Of a stretch of 64,000 nt of DNA, positions 16,441 to 26,428 are shown one piece after another (position 1 is the stretch's first letter; each line of letters starts with the position of its first letter). The DNA comes from Bacteroidia bacterium (lineage in GTDB: Bacteria > Bacteroidota > Bacteroidia > Chitinophagales > Chitinophagaceae), in contig JAUIBA010000001.1 of assembly GCA_030427635.1 (NCBI GenBank), positions 1 through 64,000 of the forward strand, read 5' to 3'. Position numbers and translations under genes: made by a program. Under the pieces are notes generated by a model. The model was not told where the DNA came from. It did not search any database and worked only from the letters and a program-made list of their open reading frames with translations.

Positions 16441-19400
16441 ATGAGAACAAAAAAAACACATTATTGTGCGTACTTAAAAGGATGGCGTCCTATGAAAAAT
16501 ACCCCAATTATCAGAGCGTTTTTTATTCTTGCCCTTTTAACGCTGTTCAGTGTACGTGGTTACTGCACTTCTACCCGATGGCAGGTAACAGCACCTTCAT
16601 CGGCACCCACTGGTGCCACCAGTTTTTGTCAGGGATCGGCAGGGTCTTATACCAACGAAGCCAATGAGACATCCTGCAGTGGTAGCGGAACTTCCAATAT
16701 TATCACCTGGCAATGGCTATATGATGGCAGTAATGTAATTTCCGGTGCCACCGGTTCATGGGATGAACAGTCAGTGTCTCCCCCAATGGTAACGTTAACC
16801 GCGGCACAGGCAAATACAATACCTGTGGGTGTACATACATTACGGGTCCGGTACTCCAAATCTCAAAGCTGGTGTACAAATGGTAGTGCTGTATATAGTC
16901 CCAATCTTACGATAACCGTCAATGCTTCACCCACTGCAGTATCTGTCTCAGGAGGTGGCACTGCATGCGGCAGCACTACGCTTAATGCATCAGGAGGTAG
17001 TGGCGGTACTATTTATTATCAGGGTACTACGAGTAATGGTACCTCTACGGGTACTGCATCATCGTCGCAGGTTATTTCTTCTTCCGGTACATATTATTTC
17101 AGGGCACGTTCATCGGCAGGATGCTGGGGAAGTCAGGGTAGTGCCGGTGTAACCATAAATTCACTCCCGGGTAGCGTATCTGTTACAGGAGGTGGAACAT
17201 TTTGTGGCAGCACTACTATCACTGCATCAGGAGGTAGTGGTGGTACTATTTATTTTCAGGGTACTACGAGTAATGGTACCTCTACTGGTACTGCATCATC
17301 GTCGCAGGTTATTACCTCTTCCGGCACATACTATTTCAGGGCGCGTACCTCTGCCGGGTGCTGGGGGCCACAGGGTAGCGTTTCTGTAACCATCAACCCC
17401 TTACCGGGAGCTATATCGGGAGCTTCATCTATCTGTTCCGGCACCAGCACTACACTTACCAGCACCGGGCCATCAGGGTCGTGGTCTGTAAGTGCACCTT
17501 CGGTAACAGGAATTGGTATTGTATCCGGTGTAGTGAACGGGCTTTCTGCTGGTACTACCATGGTTACATTTACCACCAGTGGTGGCTGTACTGATACTAT
17601 GCCTCTTGTAGTATATCCTACTCCGGGCGTGACGATTGCACCATCTGCTGATGCTGCGGTTTGCCTGGGATCAGGAACTACATTTACGGTGACTCCCACT
17701 AATACAGAAATGAATCTGTTATCGCAGGATTTCAGCTCGGGTCTGGGTAGCTGGGCAACAAACACTACTGCCGGGGCTCCGGCCAATGGTTTTCAGGTAA
17801 CAAGCTCACCAGGTGCGGCAGGTACAGTAGGTGATGGGTCTGATTTTGTACTGGCAAATGGCTTTTCCGCAACCGTGACCAGTACACTTACATCTCCTTC
17901 TTTCTCAACGGTAGGGTTTCCTGTTGTAAGACTGACGTTTAATCAGTTCCTGTTATCAGCAACTCCCGATGCTGCAGTTAATGTGGAATATTCAGTAAAT
18001 GGCAGCAGTACATGGACTGCGGTTTCACCATCTACGGTACTGCTGAATACGACGGTAGGGGATGGTACATGGGACCAGGCAACACCTCAATATAATGTGC
18101 TGCTGCCTGCCGGTGCATTGGGGCAGCCCGATGTTCGCCTGCGCTGGTCATACAGTGGTAACTATATATGGGCTTTGGATAATATCAGGGTAAGTGTGGA
18201 AATGGCCGCGCCTACGTTTGCATGGACTTCATCGTCAGACCTGTCATGTACCGGATGTGCATCGCCGGTTTTCACTCCTGCAGCAACAGGAGAAAATACT
18301 TATACAGTATCCGCAACACAGGCATCATGTACATCGGCCACAGCAACAATTACCGTGACAGCCAATCCGCTACCTGCAGCTATAACAGGTTTTCTTGACC
18401 CATGTGTAGGTACGTCGACTATGTTAAATTCCCTTACGACAAGTGGTACATGGGGTACTGCCAGTAGCGCTATAGCAACTATTAATACGACCACCGGAAT
18501 GCTTACGGCTGTGGCTACAGGTACCACACATGTTACTTACACGGCATCATCCGGCTGTTATGTTACTGCTATAGTTTCTGTACAGCCGGCACCGGCAGCC
18601 ATAAGTGGTATCGCATCTGTATGTGATGGATTTACTACTACCTTGTCACATACCTCACCGGGAGGAAACTGGGTAAGCGGCACTACTGCTGTAGCCACAA
18701 TAGATGGTTCAGGCAGTGTGTCTGCCATAGCGACCGGTATATCAGAGATTACTTATACGCTTACTTCGGGATGTACCGTATTCAGAGAAGTAACTGTTAA
18801 TGTACAGCCTGCTGCAATAACCGGCACCTCAGTAGTATGTGAGCATGCCGATGTAGTAATGACATCAGCTACACCGGGAGGTACATGGAGTACTGCCAAT
18901 ACAATGATTGCGACTGCGGCATCGGGTACTGTACATGGTGAGGGTATGGGAACAACAACTGTTTCCTACATAATGCCGGAGGGGTGTTATGTAACAACCC
19001 CGGTAACTGTAGATCCTGTGCCGGCAGATATTACCGGTACACCGGAGGTTTGTCTGGGGCTTACAACCACGCTTTCCAATACAACCATGAGTGGTACCTG
19101 GAGCACCTCTTCTGTGCCTATAGCGGCAGTAAGTGCTACGGGTGTAGTTACCGGTGCCACTGCCGGAGAGGCGACGATATCTTATACAATAGCAAACGGC
19201 TGCTTTGTAACATCGCAGGTAACGGTACATCCGCTTCCTGCCAACATTGCCGGTCCTGATAATGTATGTGTGAACAGCGATGTGACTTTAACCTGCAGTG
19301 ATGGAGGTGGTGCATGGACCAGCAGTAATACATCTGTTGCCACTGTAAACATGTTTGGTACCGTAACGGGTGTTGATGCCGGTACTGTAGCTATCACATA

Positions 19401-22400
19401 TACACTGCCTACGGGTTGTATTACTATACATGAAATGACAGTTAACCAACTACCAGCAGCTATAATAGGTACTCCCCGTGTGTGTGAAGGTAGCACTGTG
19501 CAGCTGTTTAACAGCGGTGCCGGGGGCAACTGGACCACGGGTGCAGTAGCTACAGCTACAGTGAGTACAGGCGGGCTGGTATCGGGAGTGGCACAGGGTA
19601 CTACTGATGTAACCTATACAAACCCTGTTACAGGGTGCTATCGCACAGTGAATGCAACAGTGGACCCAACACCGGCAGCAATAACCGGTGATGCCTATGT
19701 ATGTGCGGGAAGTGTTACCGATATGATGAATGCCGATGGCGGCGGCTCATGGACAGTAAGTAATTCCTCTGTAGCAGGTATTGATGTTTCAGGACATCTT
19801 ACCGGGCTGATGAGTGGTGCGGTTACTGTAAGCTATACATTGCCTGAAGGCTGTTATGCATTGCACGATGTTACGGTCAATCCGTTGCCGGCAGCTATTA
19901 CCGGTGCCAATCAGTTGTGTGCAGGCGCTGTAACTACGCTGGAAAATATTTCAGCTACGGGTACATGGTCATCAGGAGATATTACTAAGGCTACAATAGA
20001 CCCGGCTACGGGCATAGTTACCGGTATAGCTGATGGGGAAGTAAATATCAGCTACACACTTGCCACCGGTTGTAGTGTGTCTTATGTGATAACGGTAAAT
20101 CCTTTACCGGCCGACATTACAGGTATAACAGAAGTATGTAAGGGTCTTACTACCGTACTTTCTTCAGCATCGCCATCAGGAACATGGAGCAGCAGTGCCA
20201 CAGGAACTGCTACTATAAATGCTTCCGGCACTATGATTGGTATAAATGCAGGTATCACAAATATCAGCTACACATTGTCTACAGGTTGTTTTAAAGCAAC
20301 ACAGGCAACAGTTAACCCACTGCCGGCAGCTGTTACCGGGGTTCCGGTAGTATGTGAGGGTAGTACTACAGCACTTGCCAGCGCTTCTCCTTTGGGAGTA
20401 TGGGGTGTAAGTAATCCTGGTGTCATTTCGGTTGATGCATCAGGTATGGTATCCGGTATTACCGCTGGTACCGCCGATGTTACTTACACACTGCCTACCG
20501 GATGTATAGCTACCAAAACGGTTACTGTTAATCAGTCTCCGGCTGCATTCTCTGGCAATAATGAAATCTGCCCGGGAGCTACATCTGTACTCAGCAATGT
20601 AGTGTCCGGCGGTGGATGGTCAGGTGGTTCTGCCGCGGTGGCTACCGTAGCAGGAGATGGTACTGTTTCTGCTATATCGGCAGGTACCGTTATGCTTACC
20701 TATACTTTGCCAACAGGCTGTAAGGCTACCACACAGGTATCTGTTCATCCTACACCTGCTTTACTGAGCGGTACCGCTCAGGCATGCGAGGGCTTTACAT
20801 CGGTGTTGTCTTCTACAGATGCTGCAGGCTCCTGGACATCTGCCAATACGGCTGTTGCGCAGGTGGATGCTTCAGGTACTGTCTCCGCCATACTGGCCGG
20901 AAGTACCCGTATTACCTACACGCTGCCAACAGGATGTTATACCTCCAGAAACTATACGGTAAAACCATCACCGGGCACTGTTACCGGAAATATGGCTGTA
21001 TGTGAGGGGCAGAGCTTCCCGCTGGGTAATACTGTAGCCGGAGGTACCTGGACAGGTGGCAGCAGCAGCATTGCTACTGTATCATCGTCCGGCGATGTAT
21101 CCACCGTAGCTGATGGTAGTACTACGGTAACCTATACACTGCCCGGAGGCTGTAATGTGACGGCCGATGTAACAGTTAATATGCTGCCGGAAGTAATAAC
21201 CGGTGTTACACAGGTGTGTGCTGGTAGTACTACTATGCTTTCTTCTGCTACACCTTTAGGTGTATGGAGTATAAGTGGCAGTGCCGCCAGTGTTGATGGT
21301 AGTGGTAATGTATCCGGCATCTCGGCAGGTACGGGTTCTGTAACTTATACACTGGCTACCGGCTGTAATGTTATGACTACAGTTACTGTTATGCCATTGC
21401 CTGCTTCTATTACCGGCAATGCAGGTTTATGTGTAGGAGCGCAAACAACCCTCGGAAATATATCCGGTGGGGGTACGTGGTCCAGTAGCAATCCTATAGC
21501 GGCAGTTATCAGCTCACTGGGGCAGGTAAGTGGTGTCAGTGCCGGATTTACAAACATTTCCTACACACTGCCTACCGGTTGCTATAATGTATTTCCTATG
21601 AACATTATGCCGCTGCCTGCGCCTATAACAGGTACGTTTGAGGCTTGTGCAGGTGCTACATCTGATCTGGAAACAATATCTACTGGTGGCACATGGTCTA
21701 CATCATCTATGGTGGCTACGGTAAATGGTGGCGGTCTTGTATCTGCACTGGGAGCAGGTACTACAAGGGTCTCTTATACCGCTGCCAGTGGCTGTGCTAC
21801 ATCGGTTGTCTTTACGGTACATCCGCTGCCTGCGCTGGTGCTGGGTGCTACTGGTGTATGCGAAGGAGATATAGCTACCGTTCATAACAGTACCGGAACA
21901 GGTACCTGGTCATCTGCAGATGCAGGTATTCTTACTGTAGATGCATCTGGTATGATAAGTGGTATTACCCCGGGCACAGCAGCTGTTGCATACACATTGC
22001 CTACAGGTTGTGCAAGGTCCAGAGTGATTACTGTATATGATGCATTACCAGCCATTACGGGTAATGATCATCTGTGTGCCACAGCGCAGACAACTATTGC
22101 CAACAGTGTGGGAAGTGGTGTGTGGACTTCGGACAATACAACAGTGGCCACAGTAGGCGCTATCAGTGGTATTGTGTCAGGTATAGGTGCAGGAAATACA
22201 ACGCTTACTTACACTGTGCCTGCTACGGGCTGTAAAGCAGTACATCACATCACTGTCAACCCTATGCCTGCACACGTAAGTTCACAGGCTATCTGTATGG
22301 ATCAGACAGCTACTTTCTCCAGCCTTAGTGGCGGCGGTACCTGGACCATATCAGACCCCGCAGTGGCTACGGTTGATGCCGTGACTGGTGTTGTGACACC

Positions 22401-23832
22401 GGTAGCAGCAGGTGCTGCGGTGGTTTCCTATACATTGCCTACCGGCTGTGAAGTGGGCGCGGCCCTTGTGGTGAATGACCTTCCGGTAGTGCAGACGGTA
22501 TCAGGTGCAGGTACTTATTGTGCTGGTACTCCGGGGGCAGAGATTACTATGGCGTCTTCTGAGCCATCAGTGTTATACCGCCTTTACAGAGGTGCAGTAA
22601 ATATTGGAAGCTTATCGGGCACAGGATCGCCTGCCGGTTTTGGCAGCTATGCGGTTTCTGGTATTTATAGTGTGGTAGCTACTACTACTGCAGGGTGTAT
22701 GGCAGCAATGTCGGCACCGCAGGATGTAATTATACAGCCACTGGTAACACCAGTAGTAACAATTACATCAGACATTGCCGATACTGTATGTCAGGGTACC
22801 ACAGGTACATTTACCGCAGTGCCGGTGAATGGTGGCGCTACACCTGCATATAAATGGCTGGTAAACGGCAGCGAAGTAGCGGCTACTACCACTCATAGTT
22901 ATGAGCCGGTAAATGGAGATGTGATAACGGTTATTATGCATACCAGTGAGCTTTGCCCTTCAGACACGGAAGTGTCAGCATCGGCATCGGTAACGGTAAT
23001 GGAGCGTCTTACACCGGGAGTATCGGTAGTGGCACATCCCGGTGATACCGTTTGTGCCGGTGATGGTGTTTCCTATGTAGCAACACTGGTTAATGAAGGC
23101 GATAGTCCTGTTATTACCTGGTTAGTAAACGGTAGCGTTGTATCAGGGGCATCAGACGTTACATTCAGTAATTTCCCTGCCGATGGAGATGTGGTAGTAT
23201 GTCGTCTCAACAGCAGTTACAGATGCCCTGATGTTAATGATGTGCCCAGCATGCCGGTGAATATGAAAGTTTATGAGCTGGCAGTACCACATGTTACTAT
23301 AAATGCAGACCTGGGCACTACAATAGCCAAAGGACAGTTGGTGACATTTACAGCTACTGTTACTCATGCAGGCACAGCGCCGGTTTATCAGTGGCAGCTC
23401 AATGATATAGACATACCCGGAGCTACCAGCACTGTATATGCTACAGCTGCCCTTGAGGATGGTGATGTGGTGAAGTGCAATGTTCAGGCAGAAGGTATCT
23501 GTGGTAAGCAGTCTTTCAATTCAGTAACGATGCGTGTAAACGGGGAGTCTTCTGTGAGCACGATTACAGATGTTACGGATATACGCCTGCTGCCAAACCC
23601 TAACAATGGTGTGTTCACCGTAAGAGGCGATATGTCTTCTGCTGCCGGAAACGTTATTGTTGAGGTTGTGAATATAATGGGGCGGACCATTTATAAATCT
23701 ACAGAAGCATTACGCTCAGGAAAGCTGGATGCCCATGTAGCGCTGGGTAGTGAACATGCCAATGGTATGTATATGCTACGTATCAGCAGTGATAGTGGGG
23801 CACATACTATTCACTTTGTACTTAACAGATAG
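16441..23832 (+). CDS. Giant T9SS-exported protein with about 20 Ig-like (Big_2-type) repeats
   Basis: A 2463-residue secreted, probably surface-attached protein. After a signal segment (IRAFFILALLTLFSVRGYC) come two nearly identical 79-residue units (about 16936-17409), one early repeat, a jelly-roll/MAM-like domain (about 17700-18210, with SQDFSSGLGSW and IWALDNIRV), then 19 tandem repeats of about 72 residues (18367-22480) of the form PLPAAITG..VC.G..T.L....GGTWSS....VATV...G.VSG..AGT..ITYTLPTGC. Each normally has two cysteines. PKD/Ig-like domains (SDIADTVCQG, HPGDTVCAGD) follow, then a T9SS type A sorting domain (RLLPNPNNGVFTVRG to the end). Start choices are ATG 16441 or 16492, the latter preceded by AAAAGGA and leaving a cleaner signal peptide. 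Adhesion or matrix function is inferred from architecture. Confidence 0.92.
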   Translation: MRTKKTHYCAYLKGWRPMKNTPIIRAFFILALLTLFSVRGYCTSTRWQVTAPSSAPTGATSFCQGSAGSYTNEANETSCSGSGTSNIITWQWLYDGSNVISGATGSWDEQSVSPPMVTLTAAQANTIPVGVHTLRVRYSKSQSWCTNGSAVYSPNLTITVNASPTAVSVSGGGTACGSTTLNASGGSGGTIYYQGTTSNGTSTGTASSSQVISSSGTYYFRARSSAGCWGSQGSAGVTINSLPGSVSVTGGGTFCGSTTITASGGSGGTIYFQGTTSNGTSTGTASSSQVITSSGTYYFRARTSAGCWGPQGSVSVTINPLPGAISGASSICSGTSTTLTSTGPSGSWSVSAPSVTGIGIVSGVVNGLSAGTTMVTFTTSGGCTDTMPLVVYPTPGVTIAPSADAAVCLGSGTTFTVTPTNTEMNLLSQDFSSGLGSWATNTTAGAPANGFQVTSSPGAAGTVGDGSDFVLANGFSATVTSTLTSPSFSTVGFPVVRLTFNQFLLSATPDAAVNVEYSVNGSSTWTAVSPSTVLLNTTVGDGTWDQATPQYNVLLPAGALGQPDVRLRWSYSGNYIWALDNIRVSVEMAAPTFAWTSSSDLSCTGCASPVFTPAATGENTYTVSATQASCTSATATITVTANPLPAAITGFLDPCVGTSTMLNSLTTSGTWGTASSAIATINTTTGMLTAVATGTTHVTYTASSGCYVTAIVSVQPAPAAISGIASVCDGFTTTLSHTSPGGNWVSGTTAVATIDGSGSVSAIATGISEITYTLTSGCTVFREVTVNVQPAAITGTSVVCEHADVVMTSATPGGTWSTANTMIATAASGTVHGEGMGTTTVSYIMPEGCYVTTPVTVDPVPADITGTPEVCLGLTTTLSNTTMSGTWSTSSVPIAAVSATGVVTGATAGEATISYTIANGCFVTSQVTVHPLPANIAGPDNVCVNSDVTLTCSDGGGAWTSSNTSVATVNMFGTVTGVDAGTVAITYTLPTGCITIHEMTVNQLPAAIIGTPRVCEGSTVQLFNSGAGGNWTTGAVATATVSTGGLVSGVAQGTTDVTYTNPVTGCYRTVNATVDPTPAAITGDAYVCAGSVTDMMNADGGGSWTVSNSSVAGIDVSGHLTGLMSGAVTVSYTLPEGCYALHDVTVNPLPAAITGANQLCAGAVTTLENISATGTWSSGDITKATIDPATGIVTGIADGEVNISYTLATGCSVSYVITVNPLPADITGITEVCKGLTTVLSSASPSGTWSSSATGTATINASGTMIGINAGITNISYTLSTGCFKATQATVNPLPAAVTGVPVVCEGSTTALASASPLGVWGVSNPGVISVDASGMVSGITAGTADVTYTLPTGCIATKTVTVNQSPAAFSGNNEICPGATSVLSNVVSGGGWSGGSAAVATVAGDGTVSAISAGTVMLTYTLPTGCKATTQVSVHPTPALLSGTAQACEGFTSVLSSTDAAGSWTSANTAVAQVDASGTVSAILAGSTRITYTLPTGCYTSRNYTVKPSPGTVTGNMAVCEGQSFPLGNTVAGGTWTGGSSSIATVSSSGDVSTVADGSTTVTYTLPGGCNVTADVTVNMLPEVITGVTQVCAGSTTMLSSATPLGVWSISGSAASVDGSGNVSGISAGTGSVTYTLATGCNVMTTVTVMPLPASITGNAGLCVGAQTTLGNISGGGTWSSSNPIAAVISSLGQVSGVSAGFTNISYTLPTGCYNVFPMNIMPLPAPITGTFEACAGATSDLETISTGGTWSTSSMVATVNGGGLVSALGAGTTRVSYTAASGCATSVVFTVHPLPALVLGATGVCEGDIATVHNSTGTGTWSSADAGILTVDASGMISGITPGTAAVAYTLPTGCARSRVITVYDALPAITGNDHLCATAQTTIANSVGSGVWTSDNTTVATVGAISGIVSGIGAGNTTLTYTVPATGCKAVHHITVNPMPAHVSSQAICMDQTATFSSLSGGGTWTISDPAVATVDAVTGVVTPVAAGAAVVSYTLPTGCEVGAALVVNDLPVVQTVSGAGTYCAGTPGAEITMASSEPSVLYRLYRGAVNIGSLSGTGSPAGFGSYAVSGIYSVVATTTAGCMAAMSAPQDVIIQPLVTPVVTITSDIADTVCQGTTGTFTAVPVNGGATPAYKWLVNGSEVAATTTHSYEPVNGDVITVIMHTSELCPSDTEVSASASVTVMERLTPGVSVVAHPGDTVCAGDGVSYVATLVNEGDSPVITWLVNGSVVSGASDVTFSNFPADGDVVVCRLNSSYRCPDVNDVPSMPVNMKVYELAVPHVTINADLGTTIAKGQLVTFTATVTHAGTAPVYQWQLNDIDIPGATSTVYATAALEDGDVVKCNVQAEGICGKQSFNSVTMRVNGESSVSTITDVTDIRLLPNPNNGVFTVRGDMSSAAGNVIVEVVNIMGRTIYKSTEALRSGKLDAHVALGSEHANGMYMLRISSDSGAHTIHFVLNR
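16936..17409 (+). repeat. Two near-identical 237-bp tandem units inside the giant gene
   Basis: The words around GGTACTACGAGTAATGGTAC recur 237 bases apart (for example GCATCAGGAGGTAGTGG at 16987 and 17224). The two 79-residue units differ at only a few positions, far less than the 72-residue repeats downstream, which points to a recent duplication. Confidence 0.85.
18367..22480 (+). repeat. 19 tandem Ig-like repeats of about 216 bp
   Basis: Nineteen units averaging 72 codons lie head to tail inside the giant gene. Protein identity is moderate and the DNA has drifted, so the array is old. The two conserved cysteines and the GGTWSS and YTLPTGC words mark each unit. Confidence 0.85.
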
Positions 23833-23849
23833 TATTGTCGTTCATTTTT

Positions 23850-23888
23850 ACAAAAGCGGGGGTGCCGGACGGGCATCCCCGCTTTTGT
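23850..23888 (+). terminator. Terminator of the giant gene
   Basis: ACAAAAGCGGGG (from 23850) pairs with CCCCGCTTTTGT (to 23888), extended by GGTGCC/GGCAT-type partial pairing. It starts 17 bases after the stop codon and ends in a T-rich run. Confidence 0.75.
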
Positions 23889-24156
23889 TGTATAGTATGG
23901 TGCCGGCAGGTCTGGTTAAAAAAACGTTTATGGTTTATATCCAGCCACAGGAATGCCGTATAGTAGTGCCGGAGATATAGCAGGTGCACATTCTGTACCA
24001 GCAGGGACTATTTCCTGGCACTATGTTAATTGTTGCCAGAGATTGGTTATTGTTGCTAATGGTGAAATATAAAGAAAGATTTTAGTATTATTTTTCATAC
24101 CTTTGCGCCCGCATTGCCATTTGTGCATATGCATTTACAATACAAACGTTCTTTTA
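23889..24156. other. Short gene-free gap before the helicase
   Basis: Nothing coding is seen here. The only clear signal is the TACCTTTG -7 box at 24098-24105. Confidence 0.5.
24098..24105 (+). promoter_or_regulatory. -7 box of the DEAD-box helicase gene
   Basis: TACCTTTG is an exact match to TAnnTTTG. Transcription would begin near 24112, giving a leader of about 45 bases before the ATG at 24157. It overlaps an in-frame TTG at 24103, which argues against that codon as a start. Confidence 0.55.
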
Positions 24157-25887
24157 ATGACTTCATTTTCATCGTTCTCCCTCAGGGAAGAACTGACGCA
24201 GGCTATTTCTGACCTTGGTTTTGAAACTCCTACTCCTATCCAGCAGAAAGTAATTCCTACTCTTCTCACAGATCCCAAAGACATAATAGGGCTTGCGCAA
24301 ACCGGAACCGGCAAAACAGCCGCATTCGGACTGCCCTTACTTCATCATGTTGATGTATCGGTAAAACATGTACAATGTCTGGTACTTAGCCCCACAAGGG
24401 AACTATGTATGCAGATACAGGAAGAAATGAGCAAATATGGCTCATGTATGCGCGGACTCCGTATCACAGCGGTGTATGGTGGTGTGTCTATTGGTGGACA
24501 GATAAGGGACCTGAAGTCTCATCCTCAGGTGGTTGTAGCCACTCCCGGACGTCTTATAGACCTTCTGGAGCGTAAAGCTATTAACCTTGATGAGGTAGAG
24601 TATGTGGTACTTGATGAGGCCGATGAGATGCTCAACATGGGCTTCCGTGAGGATATAGACCTGATACTTAAGAATACACCTGCCCGGGAATTTACCTGGC
24701 TTTTCAGTGCTACTATGAGTAATGAAGTGAGAGGCATAGCCAAACGCTTCATGAAAGACTGGCAGGAGTTTTCTGTAGCTACAGCCAATACCACTAACGA
24801 AAATATAGATCATCAGTACTACATCACCCAGCATCACAATCGTTTTGAGGCACTTCGCCGACTGCTCGATTTTACGCCGGGTATATATGGTATCATCTTT
24901 ACCCGCACCAAGCAGGACTGCCAGGAAATATCAGAGAAGCTCATGAAGATGGGCTATCATGTAAGTCCGCTGCATGGCGATATGGACCAGAAGATGCGTA
25001 GCAAGGTACTGGAGCGCTTCAAGAATAAAACCCTGCAGTGTATCGTGGCTACAGACGTAGCCGCACGTGGTATTGACGTAAATGATATAACACACGTTAT
25101 CAATTACGAATTGCCGGACGACCCCGAAGTATATACACACCGTAGCGGCCGTACTGCACGTGCCGGTAAGAGTGGTATCTGTATGAGTATTGTTTCTCCG
25201 CGCCAGATATCAAACATCCGGCAGATAGAAAAGCTGGTTAAACAGCGTTTCCATAAGAGCGATATACCAGATGGTGCAGAGGTGATTCGTAAGCGTCTCT
25301 TTTTCTATATGGAGCAGATAGCTCATGCGGAGCCCCGTGCCGATTTTGGCCGTCTGTATAAAGACAGCATGATGGAGCAGTTTGCCGAGGTTGATAAAGA
25401 TGAACTGATACGTAAGTTGATATGGTTACAGCTGAAGGATACTATTGATGCATATCAGGAAGCAGAAGACCTTAATGCCGGCTATGAAGGGAAGGCAAAA
25501 GGTGCTAAATCTTCCAAATGGGTACGCATGTTCATCAATCTGGGAGAGAAGGATGGCTTAAATCCCCAGAAGCTGGCTCAGTTCATAGCTGACTCTACCG
25601 ATTTGGATGCCAACATCATTGAGCGTGTTACGGTAAAGGACATGAGCAGTTTCTTCAATGTGCCCGGCGATGCTGCTGAGTATATTAAAGAACACATGGC
25701 ATCGAAGAAGTTCAAAGGACGCAAGGTGCGTCTTGATGAAGCAGAGCAGCGCCGCGGTGGTGACAATAGTGGTGGCGGCAGAGAGTTCAGAAGCCGTCCG
25801 GCATCAGGTAGCAGATATAGTAGTGAGTTCCGTGGTTCTGGTCACCGTGGAGAGGGTGGTGGATATAAAGGAAGAAAGAGATATTAA
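24157..25887 (+). CDS. DEAD-box ATP-dependent RNA helicase with DbpA-like RNA-binding domain and RGG tail
   Basis: It unwinds short RNA duplexes, probably in ribosome assembly or mRNA turnover. The 576 residues contain the Q motif (FETPTPIQQ), motif I AQTGTGKTAAF, Ia PTRELCMQI, Ib TPGRLID, II DEAD, III SAT, IV GIIFTRTK, V ATDVAARGIDV and VI HRSGRTARAG. After a linker, WVRMFINLGEKDGLNPQKLA to KGRKVRLDEAEQ matches the DbpA/CsdA RNA-recognition fold, and the end is a Gly/Arg/Ser-rich tail (GGGREFRSRPASGSRY, GHRGEGGGYKGRKRY). The start is ATG at 24157; a TTG further upstream overlaps the promoter. It is monocistronic with a strong terminator. Confidence 0.95.
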   Translation: MTSFSSFSLREELTQAISDLGFETPTPIQQKVIPTLLTDPKDIIGLAQTGTGKTAAFGLPLLHHVDVSVKHVQCLVLSPTRELCMQIQEEMSKYGSCMRGLRITAVYGGVSIGGQIRDLKSHPQVVVATPGRLIDLLERKAINLDEVEYVVLDEADEMLNMGFREDIDLILKNTPAREFTWLFSATMSNEVRGIAKRFMKDWQEFSVATANTTNENIDHQYYITQHHNRFEALRRLLDFTPGIYGIIFTRTKQDCQEISEKLMKMGYHVSPLHGDMDQKMRSKVLERFKNKTLQCIVATDVAARGIDVNDITHVINYELPDDPEVYTHRSGRTARAGKSGICMSIVSPRQISNIRQIEKLVKQRFHKSDIPDGAEVIRKRLFFYMEQIAHAEPRADFGRLYKDSMMEQFAEVDKDELIRKLIWLQLKDTIDAYQEAEDLNAGYEGKAKGAKSSKWVRMFINLGEKDGLNPQKLAQFIADSTDLDANIIERVTVKDMSSFFNVPGDAAEYIKEHMASKKFKGRKVRLDEAEQRRGGDNSGGGREFRSRPASGSRYSSEFRGSGHRGEGGGYKGRKRY

Positions 25888-25933
25888 TATACTTGTTTCA
25901 TATACCCGTCAGGGTAATATAGGAATACTTTTT

Positions 25934-25961
25934 ACAAACAGCCTGCTTGCAGGCTGTTTGT
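25934..25961 (+). terminator. Terminator of the helicase gene
   Basis: Perfect 13-base arms ACAAACAGCCTGC and GCAGGCTGTTTGT separated by TT. It lies 46 bases after the helicase stop and is read through towards the receiver gene only if it fails. Confidence 0.8.
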
Positions 25962-26007
25962 GTATACAATAGAATTATGGTAGCTTTATAATCTATAAAA
26001 GCTACAT

Positions 26008-26388
26008 ATGCCATCGGAAAAGAAAATATTCATAGTAGATGACAATGAAATGTTATCTATGGCTCTTGAGGATTACCTCACACGCAGGGTAGATCATGAA
26101 GTGGCTACTTTCACTACCGGTGAGGAGTGCCTGGAGCAGATAGCTGATATGCCCGATGTGGTAGTTCTGGATTATAATCTGGATTCAGAAGATAAAAACG
26201 CAAAAAACGGCGCTCAGATATTAGCAGACATAAAGGCGTTCAATGCTGCTATTAAAGTAATCATGTTGTCCAGTAAAGATGCTCATGGTACATCATTGCA
26301 AACGCTGGCCGGCGATGCAGATTTTCATGTATTCAAAAGCGAAGAGGCTTTTGAAGAAATAGCAACTATTGTCAATGGGTTGCCATAA
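26008..26388 (+). CDS. Single-domain response regulator (receiver only)
   Basis: This 126-residue protein is one CheY-like receiver domain. The acidic pair is Asp11-Asp12 (IVDDNEML), the phosphorylation site is Asp55 (VVVLDYNLDS), then the conserved Ser/Thr is in MLSSKD and Lys in FKSEEA. There is no DNA-binding output, so it must act through a partner protein or as a phosphate relay. No kinase gene is adjacent. The ATG at 26008 is the only sensible start. truB starts 40 bases later but seems to have its own promoter. Confidence 0.9.
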   Translation: MPSEKKIFIVDDNEMLSMALEDYLTRRVDHEVATFTTGEECLEQIADMPDVVVLDYNLDSEDKNAKNGAQILADIKAFNAAIKVIMLSSKDAHGTSLQTLAGDADFHVFKSEEAFEEIATIVNGLP

Positions 26389-26413
26389 GCCATACTCTTT
26401 ACTTCCTTTAAGG

Positions 26414-26421
26414 TAACTTTG
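26414..26421 (+). promoter_or_regulatory. Possible -7 box directly ahead of truB
   Basis: TAACTTTG, an exact TAnnTTTG match, ends 7 bases before the truB ATG. If used, the truB message would be almost leaderless. The distance to any TTTG box upstream is not ideal. Confidence 0.35.
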
Positions 26422-26428
26422 CAGCCAA

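Noticed and set aside
16936-17409. Tandem repeat considered as a CRISPR array
   Set aside because: The units are coding, 237 bp long, adjacent without unique spacers, and in frame.
17331-21885. Several minus-strand frames of 60-150 codons inside the first giant gene
   Set aside because: They recur with the repeat period and translate to Val/Pro/Ala-rich strings, the antisense of Thr/Gly/Ser-rich repeats.
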